Positions 1 to 8,792 of a stretch of DNA of 53,983 nucleotides are shown piece by piece. Source of the DNA: Bryobacteraceae bacterium (GTDB lineage Bacteria > Acidobacteriota > Terriglobia > Bryobacterales > Bryobacteraceae); assembly GCA_025055455.1 (NCBI GenBank), contig JANWXD010000027.1:1-53983 (forward strand), read 5' to 3'. Positions within the stretch are counted from its first letter, which is position 1. Each line of letters begins with the position of its first letter. A program made the position numbers and the translations under genes. The notes beneath the pieces are model-generated. The model was not told the DNA's origin, did not search any database, and saw only the letters and a list, made by a program, of their open reading frames with translations.

Positions 1-2348
1 TCGCCGCCGATCCGGATCGTCAAGCAATTGTTTCCGGTTGCTCCGTGTTGATGCCACACCGCCGGGATATCGGAGGGACACGTCGAATCGTAGCTAGGAT
101 CGCCAATGTTGGGCGACACGCTCGTGTTGGTAAAGTCCCATCCGGATGCACGCTTCACTGCGATTACCGGGCTGGTGAACGGTCCACCGAGCAACCGAGT
201 ATTGTTGTAGGTGGCCGGGGAACCACCGTTGGGAACATTCACACTAATATAGCCTGGATTGCCATCCATCGGAAAGATGGTTCCGGCGACGTTATGACAA
301 CCTGCCCAACGCAGCTCTTTGCTGCCCACATCGGCACCGTCCCACGGGGCGCCACTCCAAGTGTTGAACATCCTCTTCAGATTCCCGTCGAACCCGAACA
401 GGAAAATCCAACACGGCGTTCCCTGTCCGCCAGGGTTGAGAAGCATCAAGATGGCGCCAGAAACTCCGTCGAAAGCCACAGTCGGCCAGCCGAACTTGCT
501 TCCGTCCCATTCTGGATGGCCGTAGGCCGCTATCTGGGCATGAATGTCCCTGCCCTCGCTCGGCTTCGACAGGTTCTCCCACTCTAGCGGCGGTACGGGG
601 CGAGTCTCGTTCGTGGGGTAATTCGGTCGGAATTCCCGAAAATCGCCCGTATAGCGGATTTTGAACACCGACAACTTGCCAGGGGTGTTCGTTTCTGCGA
701 TCGCGTAGAACACTCGCCCATCGTTCAAATCCCACCGTGCTTCCTTTCCGTTGAACCCACCCCAACCCGGGCGCGCGCGATCCCCGTGCGCCGTACCCGG
801 CACATACGTCGCGATGTCGTGCCAGGGGATCGCCACCAAGCGCGATTCCCCCGTTTCTTCGCTGATCCAATAAATCGGTGGCGTCGAATCCAGCGCCCCA
901 TTCTGCGAAAAAACGCACAAGTAGCCGGACAACGGCTTGGGAATCGGATTCCCGTCCCGGTCTACAGTAGTCGTCACCGGAACCATGGAGCACTTTTGAT
1001 TCGACCCACCAGCCGACTGTAGGGTGATGTTGCTCCAAGCAATCGCCTTCCGGATGCTCAACGACACCGTTCCCGTGGAAGTTGTCTTCCAGATCCGATA
1101 GCCGAAATTCAGCGCCCTGTAGTTCACCCCCGTAAGGTTCAAGCTTTCCTGGATCGTCAACTGCGTCGCGCTTTGTACGCTCACCACTGTGCAAAGGTTT
1201 CGAGGGCACGTGGGCGAGGAACCGGAGATCCAAATTTTCGACCCCGGGGCCCAAGAAGACAGAAACATCGTGCTCGTACTCGGGTTGGTGAGCGTAACCG
1301 TGTTACCAGAAACGTTGACCGTGCCTCCACCCTTGGGCCAATCCATGCCGCGTCGCAGCGGTCTCATAGCCCACGAGGCGAACATCGGCGTGGGATAGGC
1401 TGGAGGAAACAACCCAAGGTCCGATGCGCTCCCCTGCGGCAAGGTGACAGTGATGGCTGGACTGTGACACGTCTGCCCACTGTCCATGCTTAGGCACACC
1501 TGAATCTGGCGGTTCGCAGAGTTTGCGTCTGTGCCGGAGCCGTAAATTCGGAGCCCCACGTCGTCGATAGTGGTGTCCAACCCGTAGCCGCCCCAACCGT
1601 CCCCTTGCCATGGAATTCCGACGCCCGGGTTGGGCTCTATACCGACGAAGATCGCCGCGTTAGCCGTCGAAGTCGAGGCCAGCGCGCTTGTCGTACCACT
1701 GCGAATGTTTTCCGGATTGGTCCACGCTCCCTGCCAATCCCACCAGTAGTCCGCCCCGATGACTGCCTCGCCGCGCCGACTGTTGCCCTGTCCAGCGTGC
1801 GCCGCCAGCTTCAGCTTCACCCCCGTCATCGGGTCCACGTACTCTTTGTCCCGCCCCCCAGGCGTGAAGTCGATCGTGGGCCACCCATAGTTTCCGAATC
1901 CCTCTGCGTGCCAGGGCGGCGGCTCCGAAGAGGTGTCGCCCCAGGCCAGGGGGCGCGTAACAAATCGTGTCTCCCCTTGCACTGAACCACACGTCACCCG
2001 CACATAATGCGGGGTCGCCGCAGCAAGCGCCCTCGAGTATAGCCGCCCGTCCGTCGCCTTGTCTGACCGCCGCTTGCCGATGACGACGATTCGCTTGCGC
2101 CCGCCCGACAAACTCCGACTGGCATCGGAATTGGCACCGGGAAACAGTGTCCCATTGACGTCGTGCACCAACAGAGCCAACGAGGGGAATTCGCTCACCT
2201 CGATGGTGCAAGGATTGTCGTCCGGTGCCTCGTAGCTCAAAATTGCCTGCGTATGAGTCACCCCGACCACCTGCAAGCTGAGCATCTGGCCGAACAATGC
2301 GCCGCAAATCGAAAACGGAATACACCAGAGAATTCCCGGTCGTCGCAT
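1..2348 (-). CDS. large secreted protein of unknown function, C-terminus beyond window edge
   Basis: Reading the minus strand from an ATG at 2348 gives an uninterrupted frame of 782 codons to the window edge, so the C-terminus is missing. The N-terminus (MRRPGILWCIPFSICGALFG) looks like a Sec signal peptide. A fibronectin-like stretch with VVGVTHTQAILSYEAPDD follows near residues 30-50. The rest is rich in Gly, Trp, Ser and Thr and has several Cys, as expected for an exported beta-rich protein. Repeated phrases such as WPTIDFTPGG and GWPTVAFDG suggest a propeller-like or repeat architecture. It starts 16 bases after the stop of the tail-fibre-like gene and is probably co-transcribed with it. 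Family membership is not recognised. Translation without stops over 2.3 kb and a sensible signal peptide make the gene itself likely. Confidence 0.75.
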   Translation of the reverse strand, partial: MRRPGILWCIPFSICGALFGQMLSLQVVGVTHTQAILSYEAPDDNPCTIEVSEFPSLALLVHDVNGTLFPGANSDASRSLSGGRKRIVVIGKRRSDKATDGRLYSRALAAATPHYVRVTCGSVQGETRFVTRPLAWGDTSSEPPPWHAEGFGNYGWPTIDFTPGGRDKEYVDPMTGVKLKLAAHAGQGNSRRGEAVIGADYWWDWQGAWTNPENIRSGTTSALASTSTANAAIFVGIEPNPGVGIPWQGDGWGGYGLDTTIDDVGLRIYGSGTDANSANRQIQVCLSMDSGQTCHSPAITVTLPQGSASDLGLFPPAYPTPMFASWAMRPLRRGMDWPKGGGTVNVSGNTVTLTNPSTSTMFLSSWAPGSKIWISGSSPTCPRNLCTVVSVQSATQLTIQESLNLTGVNYRALNFGYRIWKTTSTGTVSLSIRKAIAWSNITLQSAGGSNQKCSMVPVTTTVDRDGNPIPKPLSGYLCVFSQNGALDSTPPIYWISEETGESRLVAIPWHDIATYVPGTAHGDRARPGWGGFNGKEARWDLNDGRVFYAIAETNTPGKLSVFKIRYTGDFREFRPNYPTNETRPVPPLEWENLSKPSEGRDIHAQIAAYGHPEWDGSKFGWPTVAFDGVSGAILMLLNPGGQGTPCWIFLFGFDGNLKRMFNTWSGAPWDGADVGSKELRWAGCHNVAGTIFPMDGNPGYISVNVPNGGSPATYNNTRLLGGPFTSPVIAVKRASGWDFTNTSVSPNIGDPSYDSTCPSDIPAVWHQHGATGNNCLTIRIGG

Positions 2349-2364
2349 CCCGACCGCCCTCACT

Positions 2365-4149
2365 TCAGAAGTTGTTCTCCAAATAAAGACCCCCCACATC
2401 CACGAATTTGGAGGCGTTTTCGAGCGTGCGCAGACGCACCGCAACGCCATACGTCACTCCATTGCCGGGCAAATTCGTCGCATTGGTGCATACAAGATTG
2501 TTATCGATTCGAAACTGATACGCCGTGCCTGTCCAGGAAATCTCGAACAGATGCCGGTTGGTGTCCGCTGTCACCCCGGAGTCTGTAACAGTACAATTCC
2601 CTGACCCGCCACTACACGTGACGCACTTGAACGTAGTGTCTGCTGCCGAAGTCGAATAACGAAACATCGCGAGAGCGTGACCTGGAACATCAGTGCCCAT
2701 TTCCCCTCCCGCTAAGTGGCTCATGCCGAGCCACCAGCGAAGGTTAGAAGTTGACCCGATCCCAACATAGGCTCGAAACACCTCGCCTCGGCGAAAAACG
2801 GCCAGGGGAAATGGGGACGTAAGCCCGGCGTCGCTACCACTCGTGGCTCCCGACGTATAGCGGATCGCACTGTGAGGCATCGAAGCGGTCGCGCCGACAC
2901 CGCTCTGAGACCCATCGACGTTGAAGTTGAACCCAAGTTGGTGTATGGAGAAGTTGCCCGGCAAAGCCAAACGGATCATCTTCTGGAGGAACAGCACTGG
3001 CATGCCGCCACCCGTCGGCGTCCGCGGCTCCCATTGCCCGTTGGCGCCACTCCAAGTCAGCACCTGCCCGTCGGAGGGCGCCGTCGCCGCCAGCGGACGT
3101 CCGTGCAGCCGCGTCACCGTGGCATTTACGAGCGTACCCGACAAATCGCCTCCCGCATCGTTCGGAACGGAACAGGTGGTGCGGCCGCCCGTGGCGTCGT
3201 CCGCGCAGCTGACTCCCCCGCCGACGAAATTCAGCGTCGCCCGCTGGGCTAGTCCCGTTCCTTCGTCTTGCACTGTCGTATAACCAGACCCGCTCCCTCC
3301 CCCTGACCCGGTCGCGCTGATCGTCACCGTCGCGCCGGACTCCGCGAGGCTGATCCCTGCGCCCGCGACGAACCTCCGGCCCGCGCTCAACGTGGCTCGC
3401 CAGTCCGTCCCCGACGTGGACCATTGCGCACTCGCCGCGCTCCACGTGTACAACGGAATCGAATCCGCCGGAAAGGCCGTGACACCGACGACGACGTTGC
3501 AACCCGTGCACGACACGGACATCCCAGTCGCGGGAATTCCCACCATGAGGCTGCCGTCGTGGGCCACGTACAAGTAGGCCGTTCCGCCCCCCGACGTCAC
3601 CGTAGCCGTCGCTGGCGCCGTGTACGTGTACGCCACCGCGCCGAACCGCACCACGCACGGCGACGACGGCGAGCAATTGGATCCGATGGCAAGCTGCGCC
3701 GCTGAAACCCGTGTCACCTCGAGTGGCACCTGACCCGTTGCCGCGCCCGACACAGTCGCTGGCTCCCATTGCGCGGTCACGGCGTTCCACGTGAGCACCT
3801 GCCCGCTTGAGGGTGCGGCTGCGGAAACGCGATGCCCTCGAATCCGCTCCACTACCGTCGAGCCCACCGGTCCCGTCACATCCCCCGCCAGCGTCGGCGC
3901 ACCGCCTTGCGGCACCCACGTGCCTCCCACGCAGCCGTACAGGTTGGCCCCCGCCGGCGCATCCGTCTTGAAAAACATCTCGCCGGTATTGCACGTGGCC
4001 GGCAGCGTGGTTCCCATCTGGAACGGTCGCACCCCCGTGGCCTGCGAAAAATCCACCTCCTTGCCTTGGGTCTTCAGACTGACCCGGGTTTGCCCGATCA
4101 GCGTCTGGGCAGCAACTAGGCATACACTCAGCAACCGCCGTGAGCGCAT
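2365..4149 (-). CDS. secreted repeat protein with tail-fibre/adhesin-like segments
   Basis: A 594-residue protein with a Sec-type leader (MRSRRLLSVCLVAAQTLIGQ). Two copies of a segment are visible at about residues 95-140 and 345-390. Each has a GD(V/L)(T/S)G start, a VxRxxGRxxxAxAP core and a GQVLTW...QWEP end. The region between them is rich in Gly, Ser, Thr and Ala, and includes a run of Gly/Ser near residue 290. This style is common in phage tail fibres and in exported acidobacterial adhesin-like proteins. The C-terminal ~200 residues look like a beta-jelly-roll or lectin-like fold (YQFRIDNNLVC), but this is inference. A GGAAGG Shine-Dalgarno precedes the ATG. The gene leads a two-gene unit with the larger secreted protein downstream. 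A surface-binding role is plausible; the ligand is unknown. Confidence 0.75.
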   Translation of the reverse strand: MRSRRLLSVCLVAAQTLIGQTRVSLKTQGKEVDFSQATGVRPFQMGTTLPATCNTGEMFFKTDAPAGANLYGCVGGTWVPQGGAPTLAGDVTGPVGSTVVERIRGHRVSAAAPSSGQVLTWNAVTAQWEPATVSGAATGQVPLEVTRVSAAQLAIGSNCSPSSPCVVRFGAVAYTYTAPATATVTSGGGTAYLYVAHDGSLMVGIPATGMSVSCTGCNVVVGVTAFPADSIPLYTWSAASAQWSTSGTDWRATLSAGRRFVAGAGISLAESGATVTISATGSGGGSGSGYTTVQDEGTGLAQRATLNFVGGGVSCADDATGGRTTCSVPNDAGGDLSGTLVNATVTRLHGRPLAATAPSDGQVLTWSGANGQWEPRTPTGGGMPVLFLQKMIRLALPGNFSIHQLGFNFNVDGSQSGVGATASMPHSAIRYTSGATSGSDAGLTSPFPLAVFRRGEVFRAYVGIGSTSNLRWWLGMSHLAGGEMGTDVPGHALAMFRYSTSAADTTFKCVTCSGGSGNCTVTDSGVTADTNRHLFEISWTGTAYQFRIDNNLVCTNATNLPGNGVTYGVAVRLRTLENASKFVDVGGLYLENNF

Positions 4150-4263
4150 AAGGCCTTCCGTACCCTAAACTACCGTCGCGGAACGCCATGCAAGACCCAC
4201 ATGAGCCTAACTCGTTCAATTCAAAGCCAACAACGTGATCCCCATCCTCTGTGATCGTTCGAA

Positions 4264-4893
4264 TTAGACCCATCCCCGTACCCAGTACCATCCGAGCTTC
4301 AACAGCTCGGTACCGACGACCCATGCACATCCCCACCGCTCCAGCGGACTGTTGAAACGCTTCATCACATCGGGGAACGGCGCCGGTTCCACCTCCAGCC
4401 CCGCCTTCCGAAAGCACAGCCGCGCTCGGCGCATGTGAAAGTCGCTCGTCAACAGCACTTTCTTGCCCGGCCAGTGGCGGACCAGCGCCGTGGTGTACAG
4501 CGCGTTTAGCCGCGTGTTCCAACTCCCCTCTTCGAGCACGATCCGCTCGCGCGGCACGCCGAGCGCCGCCATGAACTCCCCCATCCGGGCTGCCAAGGAG
4601 GGGCCGGGCGCCGTCGTGCGGCCGCTGATCACTACCGTTTGAAAGTTACCATGGTGGAACGCCCGCACCGCATACACCGCCCGCCAATACGAACTGATGC
4701 CAAGCGTCCCATCCCCGAGCTGATCGGCCGCCAGCACGATCAGCACGTCCCCGTCCGTACCCCGCCAGTCGTCCGATAGCCACGCCGCAATCCACGGAAC
4801 CACCGGCGTCACGTGCAATGCAAGAAAAACAGCCGTGAAGACCACGGCGGCCGTTCGTGCCGCCCTCCACAAGGCTTGAAGTGCGCGTCTCAC
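4264..4893 (-). CDS. DUF218/YdcF-SanA-like membrane-anchored protein
   Basis: A 209-residue protein starting at GTG 4893, whose first four bases (GTGA) overlap the stop of the upstream fusion gene. This argues for translational coupling and against a longer frame running into that gene. One N-terminal membrane segment (about residues 10-32) precedes a DUF218 domain. The signatures visible are DVLIVLAADQLGDGTLG, TVVISGRTTA, an E-x-x-S-x-N-T stretch (LEEGSWNTRLNALYT) and LLTSDFHMRRARLCFRKAG. The family includes YdcF, SanA and ElyC, membrane proteins tied to envelope and surface-polymer metabolism whose exact chemistry is poorly defined. The context is a membrane glycosyltransferase and a sugar oxidoreductase-epimerase, which supports a cell-envelope role. 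Confidence 0.85.
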   Translation of the reverse strand: MRRALQALWRAARTAAVVFTAVFLALHVTPVVPWIAAWLSDDWRGTDGDVLIVLAADQLGDGTLGISSYWRAVYAVRAFHHGNFQTVVISGRTTAPGPSLAARMGEFMAALGVPRERIVLEEGSWNTRLNALYTTALVRHWPGKKVLLTSDFHMRRARLCFRKAGLEVEPAPFPDVMKRFNSPLERWGCAWVVGTELLKLGWYWVRGWV

Positions 4894-6947
4894 GCCGTGC
4901 CGAAAGTGCGTCGCAAGCCCTCTAAAACACCCACCCGCGGCGTCCAACCGAGCAGCCGCCGAGCTTTGGACACATCGCAGGGCCACAGCGGTCGCAAAGA
5001 GCGGATGCGATAAACCGACAACGGCAGGTCTCGGTGCACGGCCTTGCCTACGAGCTCCACCCCCAGCCCGGCCGCCAGCAACACGCTGACGGGCACGCGG
5101 CGCACTCGGATCTCTCCCCCTAGCTTCCGCAGACACCAGCGGAGGTATTCCTCCTGCCGCACCTCTGTCGGATCCACGATGTGGATCACCTCGCCACACA
5201 CGCCCTCAGCCGCCGCGGCCTTCAGCAAAGCGTCCACTACGTCTTCGACATAAACCAGCGGCAGCGGAAACTTTCCGCGCCCGGCCACGAGCCAATGCCG
5301 TCCGAGCGCAATCACGCCATTCGGCGCCGTACGCTCCGCGCCCGGGCCGAAAATCTGTCCGGGGCGCAGAATCACTGCCGGCAGACCACGCTCCGCGACC
5401 GCAGCGCGCACCATCCGCTCCGCCTCCAACTTGCTCCGGGTGTACCAGCCCCGCTTGTTCGGATGGGGTTCGACCGGGGAATTCTCCGTGACCACCTCTC
5501 CGGGCCGATGCCCCGCGTGATCCAGCACCCCGAGCGAGCTCACATACACGAGCCGTCGTACGCCATGCCGCAAGCACGCTTCGATAACGTTGCGCGTGCC
5601 CCAAATCGTTCCCGCCTGAAACTCCGCCGCCCCGCCCCGCATCCCAGCTCCCACGTGAAAAACCACCTCCACGCCGTGCACCGCGCGATCCACCGCCTCC
5701 GGGTCCCCTAAGTTGCCGTACACCACCGGGAGGCCTTCTGCCTCGGAACCCTCGCGCCGCACGAGCACCCGCGGTCTTTCTCCTTGCTCCCGGAGCCGCC
5801 GCACCAGCGCGCTGCCGAGAAACCCTCCCGCGCCCGTCACAAGAATTCGTGCCGCCGCGGGCGCAGCCGCCAGTCGCGTGCGCCGGCAGGCGAACTCCTC
5901 GTCGGCCCGCCGGGCTGCCTGCTCCACCCAGTACACTGCCCGGCGCCCTTCTTCCGGGCTCACCGGCGTCGGCCGGCCCTCCGCCAGCGCCCGGTGGAAC
6001 TCCTGCACCGAAGCGTAGATGCCGGGCGAGGGTTTCAACGAACCCGCCGCGAACCGTATCACGTTCCACGGCGCTTTCCACAGCCGCCGCGCCGCCCCGG
6101 TCACCCCATTCAGCACGAATTGCGCCTGTTTCGGCCCCGGCCACAGGCGCCGCCACTCGCACACTTGCAGGAAGCAGTCCACGTGCAACACGCCGCGCGT
6201 GCCGTGAATCCAGAGTTCGTTCTGCATCGGCCGCGCGTTCCAGGAAAAAAACATTTGGCCTGTTCCCCGTTCGCAGACGACCGTCGCGCGCCATTCATCC
6301 AGCATCTGCGGCAGCTCCCGGCCGCGGCTGTACCAGCGCACCTCGAGCTCCCGCACCGGGCCCAGGAAGCTTTCGAGCAGATACAGGCCGTGCACGCCGA
6401 GGTCGCGGAATGGATACGAACCTTGGCGGTGCCATGCGGGCAGCGGACCCCCGCCGTAGGGCGGATAATCCGAGCTCCGCACGAACAGCACGCTGAGCAC
6501 CTCTCCACACTCCCCGCGCCCCACCCGCTCGAGCGCTTCGACCACCACCGGATCGAACCGCGCCGAGTGGTTCACCGAAAGGACTAAGCCGCGCTCACGC
6601 GCGGCCATGATCATCCGGTCGCATTCCTCGACCGTTTCCGCCATGGGCTTCTCCACCAAGACGTGGCAGCCCATTTGGAGCGCCTCCATGGCCAGGGCGC
6701 AATGCGACTCCGGCGGCGTCAGAACGTGGATCACCTCCGGCTGTGCCTCGGACATCTCCGCCAGCGTGCGGCAGGTGCGCTCGACCCCGAAGCGCGCCGC
6801 CAGCGCCCGCGCCTTTTCCAAGTCCTGATCGCAGAGCGCCACGACGCGCGTCAAGCCCAGCTCTCGGAGGGCCCGCAGGTGGTGGCTGCAAACGTAACCC
6901 GCCCCGACGACCCCGACGCGAATCTCCCGCTGGGTCTGCCGGCTCAA
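4890..6947 (-). CDS. fused Gfo/Idh/MocA oxidoreductase and NAD-dependent epimerase/dehydratase
   Basis: A 685-residue two-domain protein. Residues 1-~345 form a Gfo/Idh/MocA oxidoreductase: Rossmann motif VGVVGAGYVCSHHLRAL, the EKP motif in HVLVEKPMAET, and the C-terminal sheet domain. Residues ~355-685 form an extended SDR: ILVTGAGGFLGSALVRRL, VYVSSLGVLDH, the YTRSK version of Tyr-xxx-Lys, and ILRPGQIFGPG. The proposed start is TTG 6947, whose TTGA overlaps the stop of the upstream membrane glycosyltransferase; a GGAA lies about 6 bases upstream. An open frame extends to 7613 but reads in the wrong frame of the upstream gene. Both halves act on NDP-sugars or free sugars in known families, so two successive steps of sugar modification are likely. 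The substrate cannot be told. The fusion is unusual. Confidence 0.88.
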   Translation of the reverse strand: MSRQTQREIRVGVVGAGYVCSHHLRALRELGLTRVVALCDQDLEKARALAARFGVERTCRTLAEMSEAQPEVIHVLTPPESHCALAMEALQMGCHVLVEKPMAETVEECDRMIMAARERGLVLSVNHSARFDPVVVEALERVGRGECGEVLSVLFVRSSDYPPYGGGPLPAWHRQGSYPFRDLGVHGLYLLESFLGPVRELEVRWYSRGRELPQMLDEWRATVVCERGTGQMFFSWNARPMQNELWIHGTRGVLHVDCFLQVCEWRRLWPGPKQAQFVLNGVTGAARRLWKAPWNVIRFAAGSLKPSPGIYASVQEFHRALAEGRPTPVSPEEGRRAVYWVEQAARRADEEFACRRTRLAAAPAAARILVTGAGGFLGSALVRRLREQGERPRVLVRREGSEAEGLPVVYGNLGDPEAVDRAVHGVEVVFHVGAGMRGGAAEFQAGTIWGTRNVIEACLRHGVRRLVYVSSLGVLDHAGHRPGEVVTENSPVEPHPNKRGWYTRSKLEAERMVRAAVAERGLPAVILRPGQIFGPGAERTAPNGVIALGRHWLVAGRGKFPLPLVYVEDVVDALLKAAAAEGVCGEVIHIVDPTEVRQEEYLRWCLRKLGGEIRVRRVPVSVLLAAGLGVELVGKAVHRDLPLSVYRIRSLRPLWPCDVSKARRLLGWTPRVGVLEGLRRTFGTA

Positions 6948-8548
6948 GGTCGTTCCAACACGAGCGAGTGGATCTCGCCATCGGCCCCCCGGGCGATTTC
7001 CGTCCGGCGGACCGCCCCGTACGCCCGCAGCGCCACCTCCAACGCTGCGCACCGGCTCGTCTCGCAGAGAAGCTCCGCTGGGGGACGAGCCTGTGCCACT
7101 TCCGCGGCTAGCGCCTCTGCACTCCGGTCCACGTCGTAACCCACGAGCTCCGCCTCCGGACGGTAAAAATGCAAGATTGGCACCAGAGTGAATGGCACGT
7201 ACCAAACCTTCGCGCCCGCCTGCGCCCCTCCCCGAAGATACTCGATCACCCCAGCGCTGACGAGCCGCCGTCCCTGATTCGCCTTGGCCTCGACGTAATG
7301 GGCTTGAACCATCCCCCCGAGGATCGCTAGGACCACGACCAAGCCCACAGCCCGAGCCGGCGCCCCCACTCGGCGCCAGAACTCGCCGAACCAGACTCCG
7401 GTAAGCACAGCGAAAGCGGCCATCAGCGAACCGTGATAGTGCGTATACGACAGCGTGATAAACAGCGTGGTCAGAAGGAAAATCCCGGCGTAGGCCGCAA
7501 ACGGCGCGACTTCCCAGCGGTGAGCCAGCCTGCGCCAGAACAGCGCCGTCGCGACCAGCACCGCCGCGGGCAGCACAAACTCGAGCGGCGCCGTGCGAAA
7601 TTTCGCTACCCAAAGTTCCTCAGGCCCACCCGCCACGAAGGTTTTCCGATGAAGTGTCATGTAGGCCAGGTACAGATAGCCTTTGAGCAGACCCAACTTC
7701 AGCAGGCCGGCGGGCCATGCCGCCAAGAAGACGCCCATGAACACAGCCAATCCCCGCACCAGAAGGCGCCCCCGTTCCCTGGGATCGAACGTCGTGACGA
7801 TACGTTTGCGCTGAAGCAGCAGCATCAGGGCCAAGGCGGCAAGCACGAGCACGGTCGTTTCCACGGTGGCGAAGGCCAGCGCCAGAGTCGCCATCGCCAG
7901 ATACCAGTTCCGTGGCGCTAGATCGCGGCAAAAAAGCGCCGCGAAATACAACGTGAGCACCGTCAGGAAGATAAACAGCGTATGCTGCGTGATCGCCAGC
8001 GAGGTAACGAGGATCGTCCGATTCGTCACGAAAGCTGCCCCGGCGACGAAGGCAGCCGCCGCCGGGAGGGCCGGAAACACTTTGCGAAATCCCCAAAAAA
8101 TCGCCGCTGTCGTCAGTGCATGAAGCACCAGCCCGGTGGCACGGTAGCCCGCCTCGGTTTTGACCCCCGCGGCGTGCCACAACGCGATCCATTGTGCATA
8201 GAGAGCGCCGTGGTAGTGGCGGTAGAAGGTGATGTCGCCCGTCGCGCGGATATACCGCGAGAAATCGGGACGCAACTCCGGCTTTCGGGTAAGTTCTAAG
8301 CCTTTGGAGACAAACTCCGCCAGGGAGATCGAAGGCTCATCCCACCAGTTAGCCCACCAACCCCGCGTGCCCGCCCACATGTAGTCGGCCTCGTCATAGG
8401 CGTAGGGCTGGCGAGGCAAGACCGTGGCGAAAGCCCATAAGACCACAGCCGCCACTGCGGCAAGGGCGGCCGCGCTCAGCGCAGTACCCTTCGTACGCGA
8501 CAAAGGCCCAGTATAACAAAGGCCCGCGACGGTCCTCCTTGAGTGCAT
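6944..8548 (-). CDS. polytopic PMT/ArnT-like glycosyltransferase
   Basis: A 534-residue membrane protein with about ten hydrophobic segments between residues 25 and 440 and a soluble C-terminal part. Early in the protein the acidic DEADYMW motif (near residue 52) matches the catalytic first-loop Asp-Glu of GT39/GT83-type lipid-linked sugar transferases. These enzymes use polyprenyl-phosphate sugars on the periplasmic face. The ATG at 8548 is the only ATG giving the full first membrane segment, but the leader before it is odd and a later TTG start is possible. It is the first gene of a coupled trio with the oxidoreductase-epimerase fusion (TTGA overlap) and the DUF218 protein. A role in decorating an envelope glycan, lipid or protein is inferred. 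Confidence 0.78.
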   Translation of the reverse strand: MHSRRTVAGLCYTGPLSRTKGTALSAAALAAVAAVVLWAFATVLPRQPYAYDEADYMWAGTRGWWANWWDEPSISLAEFVSKGLELTRKPELRPDFSRYIRATGDITFYRHYHGALYAQWIALWHAAGVKTEAGYRATGLVLHALTTAAIFWGFRKVFPALPAAAAFVAGAAFVTNRTILVTSLAITQHTLFIFLTVLTLYFAALFCRDLAPRNWYLAMATLALAFATVETTVLVLAALALMLLLQRKRIVTTFDPRERGRLLVRGLAVFMGVFLAAWPAGLLKLGLLKGYLYLAYMTLHRKTFVAGGPEELWVAKFRTAPLEFVLPAAVLVATALFWRRLAHRWEVAPFAAYAGIFLLTTLFITLSYTHYHGSLMAAFAVLTGVWFGEFWRRVGAPARAVGLVVVLAILGGMVQAHYVEAKANQGRRLVSAGVIEYLRGGAQAGAKVWYVPFTLVPILHFYRPEAELVGYDVDRSAEALAAEVAQARPPAELLCETSRCAALEVALRAYGAVRRTEIARGADGEIHSLVLERP

Positions 8549-8720
8549 GCCTCATCCGAGCTCCGTTTCGGCTTGTAAAACACGCGCTCCAGCGCCTCCG
8601 GGTTGGTCCCTCGGCATGGGCCAAAGCGCCAAGCTCCACTGCTTGAGACGATTAGGCGGAATTCGGGATGTCAATTCTCGTTTCGCTCTGCGACACGAGG
8701 CTGGGATCGTGATGTTTTAC

Positions 8721-8750
8721 TTGACGCGAATGCGTTCAGTAGCATAGGAT
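8721..8750 (+). promoter_or_regulatory. sigma70-type promoter for the first TonB-dependent receptor
   Basis: TTGACG at 8721-8726 and TAGGAT at 8745-8750 are separated by 18 bases. Transcription would begin about 8757, leaving a leader of roughly 36 bases before the ATG at 8793. The 244-base divergent gap 8549-8792 holds nothing else I can support. Confidence 0.5.
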
Positions 8751-8792
8751 GCAAGCACTAGTAGGAATCCATTGGTCGAGGAGGTTCCTCCA

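Noticed and set aside
292-1254. 320-codon minus-strand frame and similar frames in 1-2350
   Set aside because: The frame beginning at ATG 2348 on the same strand gives a sensible signal peptide and an unbroken protein; this one is a shadow in another frame.
6948-7613. Upstream extension of the fusion gene to a start at 7613
   Set aside because: That stretch reads out of frame through the membrane glycosyltransferase gene. The TTG at 6947 overlaps its stop and is followed at once by the Rossmann motif.
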